Source: Opisthocomus hoazin (taxonomy: Eukaryota; Chordata; Aves; Opisthocomiformes; Opisthocomidae). Taken from it: a stretch of DNA of 64,000 nt. The stretch lies in assembly GCF_030867145.1 (NCBI RefSeq), contig NC_134415.1, forward strand, positions 71,453,300 to 71,517,299, read 5' to 3'. A program made the translations under genes and the position numbers. Numbering within the stretch: position 1 is the stretch's first letter; every line of letters begins with the position of its first letter. Positions 37,103 through 49,828 of the stretch are shown piece after piece. Below the pieces are notes generated by a model that did not search any database, was not told where the DNA came from, and worked only from the letters and a program-made list of their open reading frames with translations.

Positions 37103-40100
37103 GCGAGCGCGGGGGCGGCGGGAGCGGGGCGGGGGAAGGGCCCGCCTCGGCGGGGCGGCGGGGGTCTGCCTGCGGCCTTCACCGGAGCGCGGCAGCGGCT
37201 GGTGGCGCCGGGGCCTGGCAGCGGGGCGGCCGGCGGAGAGCCGGGGCCTGCGGGCCGTGACCGCCGGCCCGCCGCGGCGCTTGCCAAGCGGGGACGGCCG
37301 GTGCTGGGGCTGCGGCAGGGGGGCGCCGGCGGAGGGCGGCAGTGGCGCGGCCCCTCGGCCTGAGCGCCCTGAAGGCCCGGGAGGCCCGAGCCGAGGAGGG
37401 CGCGGGGTGGTGGTGGTGGCGGCTGTGGTGGTGGTGGCGGCTCCGGTGGTGGTGGCGGCACTGGTGCTGTCGCGTTCTCCTCGGCTGTGAAGAGCAGCGC
37501 GGAGGCAGCCCGCCGGGCCGCAGCCCCGGGGGAGCCGGCTCCCCGGGACGGGCGCTTCCCGGAGCTGCAGAGCCCAGCGGGGCGCGGAGGGGCGGCGGGG
37601 CAGGGTTGCTGCCGGTGCCTCCGAAGCGAGGTCCACCAAAACCGGCGGAGGTTTTAACGCTTACCCTGCTGCGACGTTCTCCTGGCGCAGCGGGTGCCGC
37701 GGACGGGGTGGGTGTACAGGAACGTGGCGAGGCCGGAGAGCGTGTCCGATCACATGTACAGGATGGCGATGATGGCCCTGGTGACCGAGGACAAGAGCCT
37801 CAACAAGGACAGGTGAGACTGCTGCTGGTCACTGTGACCGCCTGTTAATGTTGTGGGAGAGCCGTGACCAAAACGCTTGGAACAGCCGTCGTCCTGAGGA
37901 AGAGCTTCTGAGACACACCGGAGGAGTTTGAAATCCTTTGCCCTCTTGCTTTGCCTCCATCCTTTGGACAGGGTGCTGTTTGCCTGGACAGCTGAAAGGG
38001 GCTGAAGGCTGCTACTGCTAAATTCCACGCGCTGAGGCAAGTCGCTAACGCAGGGGCTCTGAGCAGGCCTGCTCTCAAGCTGTAAGCAAGGTGAAGACAC
38101 TCAGTTAAAACACAGCTTGAAGGAAAAAACAGCAAAGCCAGACACTGTGTGGATTTTGACAGATGTAGTTAGCACTCAGCAGCAGCAAGGAGCCTCAGAA
38201 ATCGTGTAGCACGGAAGAGAAAGCATCATTAGTGTTGAATGAGTTGTCCAGTCTAGAGTGGGATCATGCTTGCTTTGTCCCTCCAGGAGCTGATGAAAAT
38301 AGGGAAGGCTTTTTGGAGTGTTCTGCTGCAGACTGACCCAGTTGCAGAGCTGTGAGGGTCAGATTACGTGCTGAATTTGGGATGACTCCCATCAGATTAC
38401 CTTCTACCTGTTGCAGCATTAGTGTGAAGTATACAATGTAGTTATCACAAAATCTCTGGAAGTCAAGCATGCAAAAGCTAAGTACATTATTTTTGAATGC
38501 TGTGCTCTTGTGCAAACTTTATTTGTAATTGAATCTACATTTATAAGCAGCAGTAGCTAGAAATCAGGGATTAAAATCATGTCTAGGTGGAAACTACTTT
38601 CCTTAGCACAGAAATGTAAAATGTTATGTAAAATAAATACCCCCCCCCCCAAACCTGTAAAAGATACAAAGGGGATAAATTATGCAGTATCTTCGCTTTC
38701 TGAATACAAAGATATAACTTAAAATGCTGAAAGCCTAATTATTCTGTCTTTGCTTCTTGTCAGATGCATACGATTAGCTTTGGTTCACGACATGGCCGAG
38801 TGCATTGTTGGAGATATTGCTCCTGCAGATAATGTCTCGAAAGAGGAGAAACACAGGAGAGAAGAGGTAGGAACATAAAGTGCAAAGCCACATCTCCGAA
38901 TAGGCCACAACCGACCAAAGTTTTCAGCTCGTGATTTTTGTACTTGTGATGTCACCAAGTACAAAGTTAGGAAGGAGAACCTTTGACGTAATCTGCATGT
39001 TGGCCATTTGTTCCTGAACTAGCTGGATTTTTGGTAGCATGAAATAGTCACGCTGACCAGCCGTACCAAGAGGTGGGGAGCCGGGAGTGGGTGCACTGAG
39101 AGTTCGTGGCAGATTGTGTGGTGCCAGATCGTGTGGTTGTGACAGGAACTTTATTTAAGCTATTTGCCCAGGACTCTAGACACAGGTGCACACGTCCTGC
39201 GTCTCTGAGTGCAGTGTGCCGAGAGTTATTTTATTTTTGGCCTCGTGCATATCCAAACTGTTGGTTTGTCGTTTCTGGTTGGCTGCATTGTTTGAAGAAA
39301 ATGTAAACCACTCCTCCAGCCACAGCTAGAGGGCAACGTGGTGCCTCAGAAACTTTTTAGAGGCTGCAGTTAGCGCTTCAAAGGGTGTAAAAAACCTCGG
39401 AGTGATTATTTCCTTACCCCCCCACCCCCCCCCCGTGTTTATCTGTTTAAAACTTGGGATTCAGGGGGCTGCGACTGACTCCAGGAGTAAGCTCTTTGCT
39501 AAGAAAGTGGAAATTGAAGATCAAAGGGGTATTCAGTGTTCTTGAACTACTGTCTTTACTGACTGCAGTTTTAGTATTTCTTTTTTTCGATGTACTTCCT
39601 AGTGTGTTCTTACACTAAACAAACAAACAAAAAAACTCTTTCCTGGAAGCCTCCAAAGGTTGTTTTGTCATGGGGGATCAGGCTTCAACTTTGCCTAGAG
39701 GGAATTCTCGGTTGTATTTAGGCAATGAAAAAGGTATTTTGATGCCTAAGTATGTTTCAGAAGTTTCTTGAAGTATTTGCAGCTCCTTCTGCTCCCATTT
39801 CACTCAGTGAGGACGTTGCTGCTGACTTTGTGGAAGGGAGGGTCAAGCATTAAATGTTTAGGCTGACTCTAAAGTACTTTGTTGTAAAAACACACTGAGA
39901 GTAATGGTTTCGTGAGGTAGCTTGAGCTGAATTATCAGCGTGCTGCTTCTGCTGCAGAGTTCTCTTTTTTCCCCTTTGCTCTACAGCTGACATTGAGCTG
40001 ACTCTGAAGTCTGCTTGTGCAGTAAATTTAATCACGTAGTCTCACTAAGGCTAAGACCGCAGAAGATGAACTTTATTTAAAAAAAAAAAAAAGGTTGGGT

Positions 40101-43100
40101 TTTTTTTTCCTTTGGGGTTTTTTGGGTTATTTTTTTTTGCTGGGTAAGTCATTTTGCCCTGTTGACCTGGAAATCTGATGAGCTGCAGGGCTGGAAGGAG
40201 GTGGGAAGAAGTGAGACCTTCATGCTGCACTGGTGGGGAGCAGCTGATCCTCTTCAGCCGTACTGTGAAACTATACCCCGCACTTGAAGTGGAGAAACAC
40301 TCATGACACAAAACCTTTGTCTTGCCTATGATATTGACTGTTTCGGAAGCAGCCCTTAGTGTCACTAGGAAAACAGCAGAAGTAGCCGAGCAATGAGACT
40401 GATGGGCTGCGAGAGCGTGAAGAGCAAGCAGAACAGTTCCTGCTTGTGGGTTATACCAGCAGTTTGATACTGCATTAGACCTTGTAGCAACATTTTTGTT
40501 GTTGAACAAATGGTATCTTGGTCTGGGAGCACTGTGTTTTATTGCTGCAGGGTGTTAAATGGATTTTTTTTCTGTTTTTCAAAATTGGAGATTTTTAAAG
40601 GCTTATGTTGTGTTGCCTGCCCGCCAGTCAGCGGCTGTTCTCAGCGCTGCTGGTGGAAATGTGCTAGTTGAGCGTTTGAGAGGGGGCGGTTGCTAGTCAG
40701 CACCAGGAGTTAGTATTTTGAAACTGCTTTTATGAACTGCATCCATAACCTCTTAAATTCAAATGTTCCCTCCACTAGTTAAATCTGAAAGGCAGAGCTG
40801 GCAATTGATGGCAATTCCCTGGCATTTGACTTGCCTGTTTTGCTCTGGGCTTCTTTTTGGACTCTTGGAGATACTGGATGCACTTTCAGGTTGCTTTTCT
40901 TTTGTTTTCTAGCAATTCACTTAAGCAGCTCCCAGAAAAGATCCTCCACTGAGTGGTCCTACTGCTTCTCTGGCAGATTTATGTACAGGTGCACTTTATA
41001 ATAATAAGCTGTGTAGTGTATGTTGCTACAAACTTGGTAACACGTAGCTAATTCTTCAAAAAAGATAATAATAAAAATGTGCTTGCTCAAAAAATGGATA
41101 AATGGAGATGGCTTCTTTTTTTTCAGGCAGCTATGCAACAACTGACCCAGCTTCTATCAGAGGACCTCAGGAAAGAAATCTATGAACTCTGGGAAGTAAG
41201 CCTACATTCTTTCAATCCTTTGGTAAAATTCAGGGTAACCCATTGCCCTCTTCCTGTTTAACTATGAAACCGCGTCATCTCTGTATTTTGACCTCAGAAA
41301 AGGTAGATTCATTTGCTTGGGAGATACAGCCAACGGTATGAGTGAAGGTCACTTTGGAATCCATTTTGAAAAGAAACCCCAATCTTTGGTAGAATAACCA
41401 GCTTCTGCCTTTGGTCTCTCAAGAGTTTCAGATGAACCCGTCCAGGTCTTGTACAACTGAAGGAAGGTTTGTCCTCTACATCCAGCCCTATTGGACATAA
41501 ATCCCTTTTTTGCTAGATAAGATTAGTCCTGTAGGACTTGTATTTTGCATATATTTTTTTCATTTGCCTTAGTCTTCTCTTAATGATTGCATGAGAGCTG
41601 GTTCAGTGTGCAGTTAGTTCTTCAGCATGCTAGGTTTTTATCATTCTCATTAACCATAATTTAACATATGCACACTTTTGATCATTTGTTCTTTGCTTCT
41701 GCCTTCAGGATGATTTATCTGCATTGAGTCTCCAATGCAGCAGTATGAGCGTAACCCACATATCAGCGAGCGTAACCTAAAAATCTGATATTCATATGCA
41801 GTCCTTCTAGTCTTATATTAAGTGAAACAGCTAGGTGCTTCTTAAGAAGGAAAAAAAACATGGCAGAAAGTAAGAAGCCTCTGATCACTTGGTGTGATAC
41901 TCTGCTCTCAGCTAGCCAGAGGCATTTCCCTCTGATTTGTTTTTGTGAGTGAAGGATGTTATGGCCCAGAGCTGAACAGGGGCTGGAACAAGATCTGTTG
42001 ACGCTGTTAGCAAGTCCTTCCTGCACTGCTCTGCCTTTGTCTTTGCCCCTTTTTCCCTTTCAGCCACACGAGGACTGTTTTTTGGACTGTAGTGTTGGTG
42101 GGCGCCCTGTAAGTGTACTGTAGGGGAGAAAGGGAGCAGAAAGCTGCCTCCAATGTATTCTCACTTTATAACTTAATCCAGAATACATTTGAAAAAAAAA
42201 CATGACAGGAAACAAGTCAGCACTTTTCAGCTCCGTCCTGCCTTTTTATTTTCAAGAGCAAAAGCACAGGAGTAATTTTAAAAGACAGACTGCGGTGTTT
42301 GAGAGACCAGTTATGGTTTTTCCAAAGTGTACTGTTATTTCGCACTCTTAAACACCCGCAGGGAGGAAACAGTAAGTGTTTATTTCAGCACTGCTCACAG
42401 TTGCACGTATAATAGCTGACGTTTCTTGAGGTTACTGTGAGCTGAGGTATGAATAAGGTCTGGTGGGCTCTATGGCACAGAGAGGTTGTAACAGATTCAT
42501 ACTCCCAGTTAGCTGCTGGAGGTGGGACAGACCCTTACAAGCAGAAAGCTGTAGTTCCCCTTCCCTTGAAGTTCTCCTCTGTAATGCTGCCAAGAGTTTG
42601 TTCTCTTTGGTGGCCAAAAAAAAGAGTAGAAACAAATAGATTTAAGAAGATAAGAAGCAGTATTTAAACAATTTAAAGACGAGGCAAAGCTCAGATTGAA
42701 AGGAGGAAAAGAAGGTAAAACTTTCGAAATGAAATTGATTACTAAAATAATGATTAAAATGCAACTGGAAATCCAAAGTGTTGTTCAGATTCAGATAGAG
42801 TAGTATATGAATCAGTCATGGCTATCAAAATCTGTATTTCTGACTTTCAAAGGTAAAGCAATAAACATCAGCACAAACAGGCTGCTAAGAGTGTGACAGA
42901 CGGGGAAATGACCGCCACAGGTATCTGAGCATCGCTCTGCTGGAATTACAGCCCAGGCCCTTGCCATTGCGGATGACGCCCGCAGCCAGCGTTGTCTTGT
43001 TAAGATGCAGAAGGAGATGCCATGTTCTTTGGTCAGTAGGAAAGACTCTCCAGGCTCTTGCGCTGCTCTCATCTGCGGGACGGCTGTGCGTGGCGGGCTG

Positions 43101-45500
43101 TGTGGCTCCCAGCGCATGGATGGGCCCGGTGTGTACTTCGGGCTCCGGTCTGATTGTTGGTGGCGTTGTTGATGAATAGGGTCAGGCCTTCCAAGGGTGT
43201 CAAGGTGACGGTGACCTGCACAGAAAGGAGTCTCTTTCTGCAGTTGGTTTTGGAAGTCAGGAGAGGACCAGCTGATGAGACATCAAATACAGTGCAGTAG
43301 ATTTAGAAAAGAGAAAATGAAATGGCAGACTTGTCTGCAGCCATCACTGGAAGCAAATGACAGCGAAATTGTTCAAGTTGACCAGAAATGTGAATGACTC
43401 ACAAATACGTACTGACAGTGGCTGGAGAGAGGCAAAAGGTAGCAGAGAGATTACAGGATTTAAACTCTGAAGGGGAGGAAACCCCTTACCAACTCCCCTA
43501 CCTGTCTCCTAGGAGAGAAGTAAAGACATAACCAGCTCAGACAGATTAGACCAAAGAGATTAAGAAGGAGTGACAGGAGAAATGTAAAGAACGAGTCCTT
43601 ATAAAAACAGCAAGTGGTGGAGAGAAGTGCACAATGGGTCTTAAAAATAGGTAATGGTAATGCATAGGCACACACACTGGTAATTCATAGCTTTAACCAG
43701 GCCTGAAAAGATCTTAGAAAGATCTTAAAGAAAATATTGTTAAATGGAACCTATTACTTAACTTGCATATCATGTAAGGTTGTCTCAATATCATCCCCGA
43801 TTCAGTCAAAACACTTGGTATATTTTTAAGTTAAGAGTATGCAAAAGAATTGTGTTTGTAAGTCCTATTGCATTTCACAGAGATTTAGCACGTACTTATG
43901 GGGATTGTTCAATAGCAATCTTAAAAAAAGAGAGTGAAATGCGTAACTGAGTATTTATGGAGTGGTTTGTACTGATGAAGAAAATTCTAGATATATAAAA
44001 AGCTTCTGATACTCCATTTCAGAGCAATGCAATTTCTTTCTTTTCTTTGCAAATCTGTGCAGGAATATGAAAACCAGCGTACTGCAGAAGCCAAGTTTGT
44101 AAAACAGTTGGATCAGTGTGAGATGATACTGCAGGCATTTGAGTACGAAGAGTTGGAAAACACACCTGGCAGACTGCAGGATTTTTATGATTCAACTGCT
44201 GGTATGACATTTGGGCTTTTTTTTTCTTTCGTAAATGAAGTGCAATATATAAATTGCCTTTTTTTCTGATAGACATTCAGAGCAAGTGAGAACTAGTTAT
44301 TTTACTCATTGCTCAAATACCCTAAATATTTGTGGGGAAACTTAGCAGACTGTGAACGTACCTTACGTTTATTTGTACGTGTTGAACCCGAATCTTATTT
44401 GCACCAAGTTTCTTTTACCTCGCTTTGGACATGCACAGAGAGGCCCAGCTGTCACTGCGCTTGCATGTTTTTAAGGATCTCCCTATACCATCAGAGGGGG
44501 TATAAAGGAGGCTTCGTTCTTCACCGCTGCCTTGACAGCAGCTTGTTTCTGCTTTGTTAGTGTTTCATGAGCTGGTGAAGCAGAATTTGCTATCCCTGCG
44601 CGAGCTGTGTGGTCTTGTGTGACCTGCCCAAGGTCCGTGTGAGAACCACCTCAGTGAAATGTTTTAGGTGCAGTTGTGTTAATTTTTATCCACTGCTTTT
44701 CATCCTTTCCAAAATAAACTGATAGTGGATAGGAAAACTAGGTAAAATAATAGTCTTTGTAATTTCAGCAAGAGAGTTGAACACCAGAAGAGGACTGTGA
44801 CTCCAAGTCATCCTGTCCTGGGAAAAAACTAGGGACAGAGAACCTCAGGGAGAGGGCCAGCAGTCACCTGACCCAGTCCCTGACAAGTCCTATTTGTACT
44901 TTGGTGACTCCTCTGGGAAATAATAAGCTCTCTGCAAAATGCAGTAATTTGATTAGGGAAGAAGGAGAAAAAGTAGAGCATCAGCATAGCTGGAATACTT
45001 GATTCTATAACTGACATCTTTGCCTTCCTACTGGAACTCAGTAACTGAAACTAAAGCTAGCATCTCGGTAGAGCCCGGAGCGTATACCCTGCGGGCACCT
45101 GTAATTGGGATGGTTTCCTGCAGCAGGATACAGAGCATGGGATTGTCCTGGCCAGGGTACATCCTTTTTTCAGCTCTTAAGTGTCTTAGCAGAGCATGAA
45201 ATATTTTTGTAAGTGTTTGGGGAAAAACAGCTGTAACTACTCTTCAGTTATTCCCTAGTTGGAGGAAATGGGAGTACTCTTTCTTAAAAGAACAACTTGG
45301 TGTTTATTTTGAGCCTAAAGCAACATCACTGCTAACCTTTCTCTGCCATCCTTTCACACGTAGGAAAATGAAAATTTTGAATTAACTTTCCCTTTTGTTT
45401 TGCAGGAAAGTTTGTTCACCCAGAAATACTCCAGCTTGTATCTCTGATTAACACAGAAAGGAATAAAAAAATAGCTGCTGCATCTCACCCACATGCCTGA
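37037..45500 (+). CDS. HDDC2: HDDC2, HD-domain 5'-deoxynucleotidase, six coding exons
   Basis: The join 37037-37102, 37691-37812, 38764-38866, 41127-41195, 44063-44201, 45406-45500 gives 594 nt, 197 residues plus TGA. Human HDDC2 is about 204 residues. The family is metal-dependent 5'-deoxynucleotidases related to E. coli YfbR, which remove phosphate from deoxynucleoside monophosphates. Visible metal-site residues are H43 (in ESVSDH), H71-D72 with E75 (LVHDMAE) and D137 (VKQLDQCE). W29 and N33 lie in the substrate-side segment GWVYRNV. The N-terminus is a Gly/Ala-rich linker, then LLPFLRLLGQLK. The start at 37037 has G at -3 and +4. The frame is open upstream to 36914, but that extension is not family-like. 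Introns 2-5 are GT-AG and intron 1 is GC-AG. Intron 3 has a C-run (39417-39434). The gene is intact, and I am sure of the identity. Confidence 0.96.
37407..37461. repeat. GGT/GGC triplet-like repeat in HDDC2 intron 1
   Basis: Imperfect GTGGTGGTGGTGGCGG units occur in the CpG island, inside intron 1. The G-rich strand is the transcribed RNA sense and could form G-quadruplexes. Confidence 0.8.
37691..37812 (+). CDS. HDDC2: HDDC2 coding exon 2
   Basis: 122 nt after acceptor TGGCGCAG. It encodes RVPRTGWVYRNVARPESVSD, then HMYRMAMMALVTEDKSLNKD and two bases of the next Arg codon. It contains the first metal-binding His (H43). The donor is AG then GTGAGA. Confidence 0.96.
38764..38866 (+). CDS. 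HDDC2: HDDC2 coding exon 3
   Basis: 103 nt after acceptor TCTTGTCAG. It completes Arg63 and carries the HD dyad with its helix, LVHDMAECIVGDIAPADN, ending HRREE. The donor is GAG then GTAGGA. Confidence 0.97.
41127..41195 (+). CDS. HDDC2: HDDC2 coding exon 4
   Basis: 69 nt, phase 0 at both ends, after a TTTTTTTTCAG acceptor. It encodes AAMQQLTQLLSEDLRKEIYE then LWE. The donor is GAA then GTAAGC. Skipping would keep frame but remove 23 residues of the HD helical bundle. Confidence 0.97.
44063..44201 (+). CDS. HDDC2: HDDC2 coding exon 5
   Basis: 139 nt after acceptor CTGTGCAG. It encodes EYENQRTAEAKFVKQLDQCE and onward to GRLQDFYDSTA. It contains the last metal-binding Asp (D137). The donor is CTG then GTATGA. 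Confidence 0.97.
45406..45500 (+). CDS. HDDC2: HDDC2 coding exon 6 and stop
   Basis: 95 nt after acceptor TTTTGCAG. It encodes GKFVHPEILQLVSLINTERN and ends KKIAAASHPHA followed by TGA (45498-45500). Confidence 0.97.
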
Positions 45501-45524
45501 GGTGTTCCTAAACTCTGTAGCTAT

Positions 45525-45530
45525 AATAAA
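45525..45530 (+). terminator. HDDC2: HDDC2 poly(A) signal AATAAA
   Basis: AATAAA lies only 25 bases after the stop codon. It is followed by T/GT-rich DNA (TATTTTGTTTTACG, then TGCATTGTTTTTCC), the usual downstream element. It predicts a very short 3' UTR of about 45-55 nt. Longer transcripts using distal sites are possible. Confidence 0.75.
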
Positions 45531-45550
45531 TATTTTGTTTTACGTTCTGT

Positions 45551-48169
45551 GCATTGTTTTTCCTCCCATAACATCACTAATTCTGCCAGCAGCTTTTTTT
45601 CTGTGCATTCGCTGCTGAGAATCCCAGGACCGCTTAGACAGGAGCAGGTAGGATGGTTGCCTCCCAGATCAGCGGTGGTGTCAGTGACCAAATACTTAGA
45701 ATTAGTTTGTCTGTTTTTTTTTCTCTTTTTTAATCAGCCTCTGATTGATGCAGTCTCCGTTACAAATAGATTCTCCACTGGGGAAATTCAAGTAAGTTTA
45801 AAATTTAGCTGATTGCGATCTAACCTGTTCGTGTAATGCACTGATTGGGACGGGTGGCCTTGCTCTGTGACTTCTGTGTGCGTGGATTCAAGTGCCGTCC
45901 GCATCAAATGGGCCAGTATCTGTTCACTGCGCCACACGGAAGCGAGACCAGCGAGCTCATTTCTCTAGAAGCTCTTGACAGAGCCAGACTTAGAGGTGAG
46001 ATTTCTTCGACGTGCGTGAGCCTTAAGAACTGATGGTGAATGAAAATGATAATCTAATTAATGACGTTTTCTCAATATATTTATTTTTTCACACGGTTTT
46101 TTCCACTGCTCACGTGTGTTACCAGGGAGTGGCGCTGAGATTTCCGTAAGGTCGGTGTTCCTGAGCCCCGCTCGCCCCAGGCTGGCAGTTGTGCAGACTC
46201 TGGCACGGGTGACTGATAGTCACGGAACAGCTGAGGTTGGAGCTTGCGCAGTCTGGCGCAAACGGCTGTACGCCTGCGTAAAGCCGGCCGTCCCTTGTTC
46301 ACGCTGTTACACGCTGGGACTGATTCTGCTGTAGATGGTGGTTTTTAGCAGAAGGAATATGCTAATGTAAAGGGACAGCGTGGTTGTCATCTAAAGCTGC
46401 AGTGGTGGTAAATGCCATAATGAAGCCAAGATCTGCACTTCTAACTGTTGCATCGCGTGTGCAGCTGGAGATGAGGACAATGTCACAATTACCAGATAAT
46501 GAAAGCTTGCACCTGGAAAAATTACGCGGTAGAGGCCTGGGGCTAGCTTCCCTGTCTTCAGCCTCGCGTCCAATGAGGCAGCATAAAACTAAATTCAGCA
46601 GCCACCCCCTCTGGAGGCAGGAGGTGTAGCCGAGCACACGCCTCGGGCACCCCGGCTTGGAAGCGCCTGGGGCCCTGACCAGTGCTGCAGCCGAGGTGCG
46701 GAGTGCCTGGGAGCGGCTCTGCTGGGAGCGCCTGCCTCAGCGGCTGGCACAGCGCGCAGAACCCGCAGCGCGTGTTGGCCGCGGTGGGACGTGGGACCTC
46801 TGCCCGGCGTGGGAAGTCCCACGAGGCAGCAGCCCTTCGCGGAGCAATAGGACGCTGGTCAGTGCTCACTGGTGGCCAGCTGTCCGACCACAAGGGTGAC
46901 GCGGAGTGGGGACGGCCCAGCTTTGTCCAGGGCCCATCGCAAAGAGTGGTTTTTACTCCCCTGAGGTGCGCACAAACCATAGTCTGTGTTAGTCTGTGCT
47001 GAATGCCAAGCGTGAGAGCTACAGATGCCTTGGAAGAGAACCGAGAACATTCTTCACAAACAAGAAAAGCGGCCTTACAGCGATGCTTGACAGAAACGCA
47101 GCGCAGGCGCTACCCCGGCAGGGACAGTTGGTTCCTCCAACGCAGCAGGAGCTTTACTGGCGGGCGATATGCCGTTCTGCGGGGAACCGAGCGCTGAACC
47201 CCCATCGGCAGCACCAGGGTGCAAGAAAGGTAAGCGCTACCCTCAGAGAGACATGGCTTGGGTGTCTGTTGGGTGGGGGGTAGTTTTGGTTAAAGAAATT
47301 GGCAGATACTTTGTGTAAAATTACATTCCGTTCTACTCACTGCAGGTGCAATGAGTATGGATTTTAATAGAAGCAGGAGTTGGCTGGAAAGAGCCGGGAG
47401 GAGGTGTGACTGGAAAGCACGAGCCATGGTGACGGGTTGATGGAAAGGTCAGCAAACTGCCTGATGCAGTACGGTGCACACTGTTCACGTGTCGGGAAGG
47501 GGGGGCCGTGCCCCGGACAGGCGACCTGCGAGGGGGAATCTCCTCTCCCACATCTGTCTCCTGATCTGGTCGTATCAGCACTGAGCCTACACATAGTGGC
47601 AGCTGCTGTGATGACAGTAACATCTCAGGATTTATATGGAAGAGAAGCTTCTCTGGCCAACCTACCTCCACAAAGTCATACTCACACAAACTTTTAAAAT
47701 TATGCTCTTAATGAATTAAATAAAAAGTAATTTACTGCTTTCCCAGAAGCATTTTTCTATGTGTATATGTACATACATCCATAAATACTTAAATAAGGCC
47801 TAAATCAGTGTCCTGTAGAAGGTGCCAGTGCCTGGATTCCATCTTTTTATCTCTGTTTGGCTGCTGGCTCTGCTCAAAAGTAGGCCAACAGTTTTAGACC
47901 CAGATGGTGTTTTCTGCCATGCATTTCACTTTTACTGAACTTGGTTCAATTACTTTTCTCCTTTGAACCTCAAAATTTTCAAAACTTTGGCCACAGATTT
48001 CCATGGGGAATTTCAGGTGCACAAGGGACTGAGCAGCTTTTAGCAACTGTAGGAAGGGCAGATTATGTTGTTGCAGTTCACCTTGATACTCTGCTGTGAC
48101 AGATCAAGGCTCAGAGATGCACAGTATTGCGAGTAAATACACAGAATTAAAAAGAAAACATCACAAAGT
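45551..48169. other. spacer between convergent HDDC2 and TPD52L1
   Basis: No exon or repeat family is recognised. The stretch 46640-46900 is unusually GC- and CpG-rich for DNA lying between two transcript ends. Open frames of up to 140 codons occur on both strands in it (46558-46980, 46682-47002) without splice sites, domains or codon bias that I can support. Confidence 0.45.
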
Positions 48170-48171
48170 GT

Positions 48172-49828
48172 AAAAGAGTAAGAGAGAAATTTATTTTTAA
48201 TATCAATAACTTCGTTTACACAAACTGAGGTGACCATTAATATCTTCACTTAGCGTCATGTTTATGCACAAAACCACAAAATAAGCTAACAGTCACAAGA
48301 AAACTGTACTAAAAAAAACTAATTAAATTTGCTTCCATGCTAAAAATCACACTAAAGAGGCATTTGATATAAATGGCCAAAGTTAACTTACGTCCAGTAG
48401 AACATTATGAAAGGACTTCCAACTTTGTGAAAACTGTAACAAGCCACACAGAAAAAAAAAATCACTTAAAGCCAAGTTTCATCGCAAGATTTTAAGCAGT
48501 CTGTAATGTCAAACTCACTAACACCGATTTGAAGCTTTGGCTTATGCTTAAAAAAACGCATCCATTTGGAAAGTAGCCAGGCTGTTTTCCATCTTGTTTA
48601 CTGGTAAAGTTGTGCTTATCTCAGTCTGGTGAGCTGAGTAATGCAACATGCAGGCTGACACGTGCTCACTAGGCAGCAAGAGAGCGTCACAAGTGTGCTG
48701 CTCTTTTTTTAGAAAAAGTTAAAAGGATGCAAGAGAACATGCTGCAGCGAAGCCGAGATGATGGGCTCTTGGTGATTAAGCAGACACAATGCAGGTGGTG
48801 GAGTTATGTTCTGGAGTGAAACATAACAAAATTTGACACAAAAAGTGAAGTGCCTGCTCATCCTGTGTATTGTAAGACAGGAGGGTTCACGCCAGCAGCT
48901 CCGAGACGCGGACAGAAGGCCTGGGCTCTCTAACCTGTGGCTCGTCTTGAGCCAGTTGTTGAGTTTGCATTCTTTCACTTAAGGCTGTATCTTGACTGAG
49001 GCTCATAAATACACCTTCCCTTATTTTTGAGGGGAAGGTATGTAGGCAAAATTATTAAGTAGTTCCCTCTGCTCCACTTCCCTGTGTAATTAAGTTCCCC
49101 TGTCAAGTCTTATCGAACCACAGAGCGCAAACAATGGAACAGATTTTTAAACTGAAGCTTTTCCAGCTACAATGATCATCTTAAATCAGCAGCTGGGATC
49201 AGTTCAGTTTCTGTACCAGTAACTGGGTGTCTCTTCTTGTCCTCCTCAGCTCTGCTGACCAACAGGTGGAGGGCAATGCCAAACTGTACCAGTGAGAGAG
49301 AAAGAACTTTTTGTGACAGTAAGTGATTTAATTCTGTTAGGAAACAGATCATGTACAGACACTCCTGAGCAAAGGGCACCTGGTGTGGTGGGTAGACAGC
49401 TGGTACACGGACTGTTCCTGGCAGTAGCAATCTTTGCACAGCTCTGGATCCATCTGTCTGACGTGGCACTGAGAGGGGAGTTGGAAACCAACAGAGAGAA
49501 AGCAGTGGACTAAAAGAAATAAGGAACAGAGACTGGGGAGGTTGTTGGAGGGAAGTTATGTGAAAATGAAAACTATTTTCGTCACTTAACATAGAATTTA
49601 GAGCATTAGAAGTCAATTACTTGGTTTCTATGGTATTCAAAGTACCTGATGATAAAATGGCTCATCCAAAATTCAGAAAGGGAGAGGGGAAACGCACAAG
49701 GCCAGGGAGGCAATCTTCCAAAGCTGACAAAACCTTGTTGCACAAGTTGGGTGGCAAGGGACGTCTAAAAACCACTGGCCGGGCAAGTCTCTGCAGAGCG
49801 GCGCGTGAGGCTCAGGAGGGCCTGCGGT
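48172..49828 (-). other. TPD52L1: probable TPD52L1 3' UTR
   Basis: From the TPD52L1 stop codon (49829-49831) the minus strand runs without a further coding exon. The first canonical AATAAA comes about 1.6 kb on (48190-48195), and an ATTAAA variant lies at 49328-49333. A 3' UTR of this length is inferred only from that signal. Use of the closer variant would shorten it to about 0.5 kb. Confidence 0.5.
48190..48195 (-). terminator. TPD52L1: candidate TPD52L1 poly(A) signal AATAAA
   Basis: Plus-strand TTTATT, so AATAAA on the minus strand. It is the first exact match downstream of the TPD52L1 stop codon. A cleavage site about 15-25 bases beyond it would leave roughly 2.6 kb between the two converging transcripts. 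Confidence 0.5.

Larger units (their letters stand above)
36720..37800 (+). promoter_or_regulatory. HDDC2: CpG-island promoter of HDDC2
   Basis: CpG density and G+C rise sharply from about 36720 and fall after exon 2. GC boxes GGGCGG are present at 36982-36987 and 37026-37031. No TATA box is seen near a plausible start site, which fits a dispersed housekeeping-type promoter. The start of transcription cannot be fixed from sequence and probably lies between about 36900 and 37030. Exons 1 and 2 and the 588-nt intron 1 are all inside the island. Confidence 0.8.

Noticed and set aside
36908-37639. 243-codon minus-strand frame opposite HDDC2 exon 1
   Set aside because: Stop-free only because the CpG island is GC-rich. 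It is Pro/Arg low complexity and antisense to the real exon.
40051-40509. 152-codon minus-strand frame in HDDC2 intron 3
   Set aside because: Ends in translated poly-A/T runs and lies inside a well-supported intron.
46558-47002. Frames of 106 and 140 codons on opposite strands
   Set aside because: They lie in the CpG-rich spacer. There is no family match and both strands are equally open.
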